From Isochrysis galbana (lineage: Eukaryota; Haptophyta; Isochrysidales; Isochrysidaceae): 64,000 nt of DNA. The stretch is taken from assembly GCA_018136815.1 (NCBI GenBank), contig CM030939.1, forward strand, positions 310,001 through 374,000. The letters are read 5' to 3'. The first letter of the stretch is position 1. Every line of letters starts with the position of its first letter. Shown in pieces: positions 63,480 through 64,000 of this stretch. The translations under genes were made by a program, and so were the position numbers. Under the pieces are notes generated by a model, which had not been told where the DNA came from, made no database searches, and saw only the letters and a program-made list of their open reading frames with translations.

Positions 63480-63773
63480 ATGGCTGCGGCGGCCGCTGCA
63501 GCGAGCTCGCCGCCATCCGCCCTACCGACCCTTCGGAGAAGAGAGAGCTTGGGTGCGGAGCCGCGGTTTGTATCGCATGACACGGGGCCGGCCCAACCGC
63601 CTCGGAATGTGCGCGTAGAGGGCCACGCCACGCTTGAGCAGACGGAGAGAGATTGGCAGCAGAGACTCGAGAAGCCGCTCCACACCCTTGCTGAGTGTGA
63701 GGCAGCTATACTTGGCGCGATTGATGCGATGGAGTGGAGCTTCGTGACGGTCGGAGGCGGGCGTGAACAGTAG
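63480..63773 (+). CDS. hypothetical 97-residue protein
   Basis: From MAAAAAAASSPPSALPTLRR to VTVGGGREQ. The Ala-rich start is followed by a plausible soluble helix (ATLEQTERDWQQRLEKPLHT, then LAECEAAILGAIDAMEWSFV). The frame is open upstream as well, so the start may be earlier. No family recognised; GC-rich frames can open by chance, but the helical segment is protein-like. Confidence 0.35.
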   Translation: MAAAAAAASSPPSALPTLRRRESLGAEPRFVSHDTGPAQPPRNVRVEGHATLEQTERDWQQRLEKPLHTLAECEAAILGAIDAMEWSFVTVGGGREQ

Positions 63774-63833
63774 ATTGGCACCCTGATCATGCAGGGTGCT
63801 TTCCTCGGCAAACAGGAGCTGAAGATGTTCCGT

Positions 63834-64000
63834 TTATCTCTCAAGTCCAGCATCACCCGCAATGTACTTTAGCGGAGTGTGGTCAACGCCATACAGTAAC
63901 ACGTAGTCTCCATCCACCAAGGTTTCTTCGTTTTCAGGGCCATGGTTCTCCCCAATACTTGGATGGATTTTTAAATCCACCTTTGCATATCGGCAGAGGA
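63834..64000 (-). CDS. 3' end of an unrecognised gene running out of the window
   Basis: The minus strand is open from the window edge to a TAA at 63836-63834: YAKVDLKIHPSIGENHGPEN, then EETLVDGDYVLLYGVDHTPL and KYIAGDAGLER. The mixed, non-repetitive composition and moderate GC suggest real coding sequence. Too short to identify. Confidence 0.4.
   Translation of the reverse strand, partial: LCRYAKVDLKIHPSIGENHGPENEETLVDGDYVLLYGVDHTPLKYIAGDAGLER

Overview
The window reads as nuclear DNA of a photosynthetic single-celled eukaryote, not of a bacterium or virus. Most genes are split by short GT-AG introns (about 90-300 bp). There are nuclear housekeeping genes (proteasome lid subunit RPN9, meiotic HOP2, an RBM39/CAPER-like splicing factor, a mitochondrial carrier). 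Two genes point to a plastid: a D27-like beta-carotene isomerase, and a protein with a signal peptide, a transit-like segment and a twin-arginine segment, the targeting expected for the thylakoid lumen of a complex (secondary) plastid. GC-rich code, long pyrimidine leaders before start codons and simple-sequence tracts fit a haptophyte or another alga with a red-derived plastid. I infer this from gene content and cannot name the species.

Layout. 1-880: 3' end of a non-LTR retrotransposon (LINE). 1175-2288: zinc-finger RNA-binding-type gene. 3024-3831: short retroposon beside a small membrane-protein gene. 5079-6310: broken Armadillo-repeat gene, partly inverted. 7078-10270: arrays of long palindromes around a block of lower-GC genes. 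10352-12359: inverted-repeat element carrying a membrane-protein gene, then leucine-rich-repeat sequence. 12816-15678: complete terminal-inverted-repeat (TIR) transposon filled with a 204-bp satellite. 17123-20009: nine-exon coiled-coil gene. 21259-22825: D27-like gene. 24551-26510: RBM39-like gene. 28184-32569: BED/C2H2 zinc-finger remnants and a two-domain AP2 gene. 33708-34553: lumen-type cyclophilin-like protein. 35196-37935: LINE fragment inserted just upstream of a piggyBac-type transposase gene. 41533-42161: small secreted-type protein. 43968-45709: HOP2. 46400-48594: nested retroelements and a MITE. 48830-49402: coiled-coil gene. 50445-51513: plastid lumen protein. 53259-54795: RPN9. 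60732-62200: mitochondrial carrier. The last 500 bp hold a short ORF and the 3' end of a minus-strand gene.

The most unusual content is mobile. (1) A TIR transposon with 17-bp TIRs and a 7-bp target duplication carries eight 204-bp satellite units; three more fragments of its right end lie in the window. (2) A retroelement family has copies that begin with a short hairpin just before an ATG. The hairpin sequence differs between copies while pairing is largely kept, which suggests a selected RNA structure. The copies end in a T-tailed 3' region resembling the LINE's, and several are flanked by 13-19 bp target duplications. This looks like a LINE with shorter dependants, and one footprint is only about 19 bp long.

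All exon structures were assembled by eye from GT-AG sites, reading frame and domain continuity; no transcript evidence was available. Names rest on motif recognition, not on database searches.
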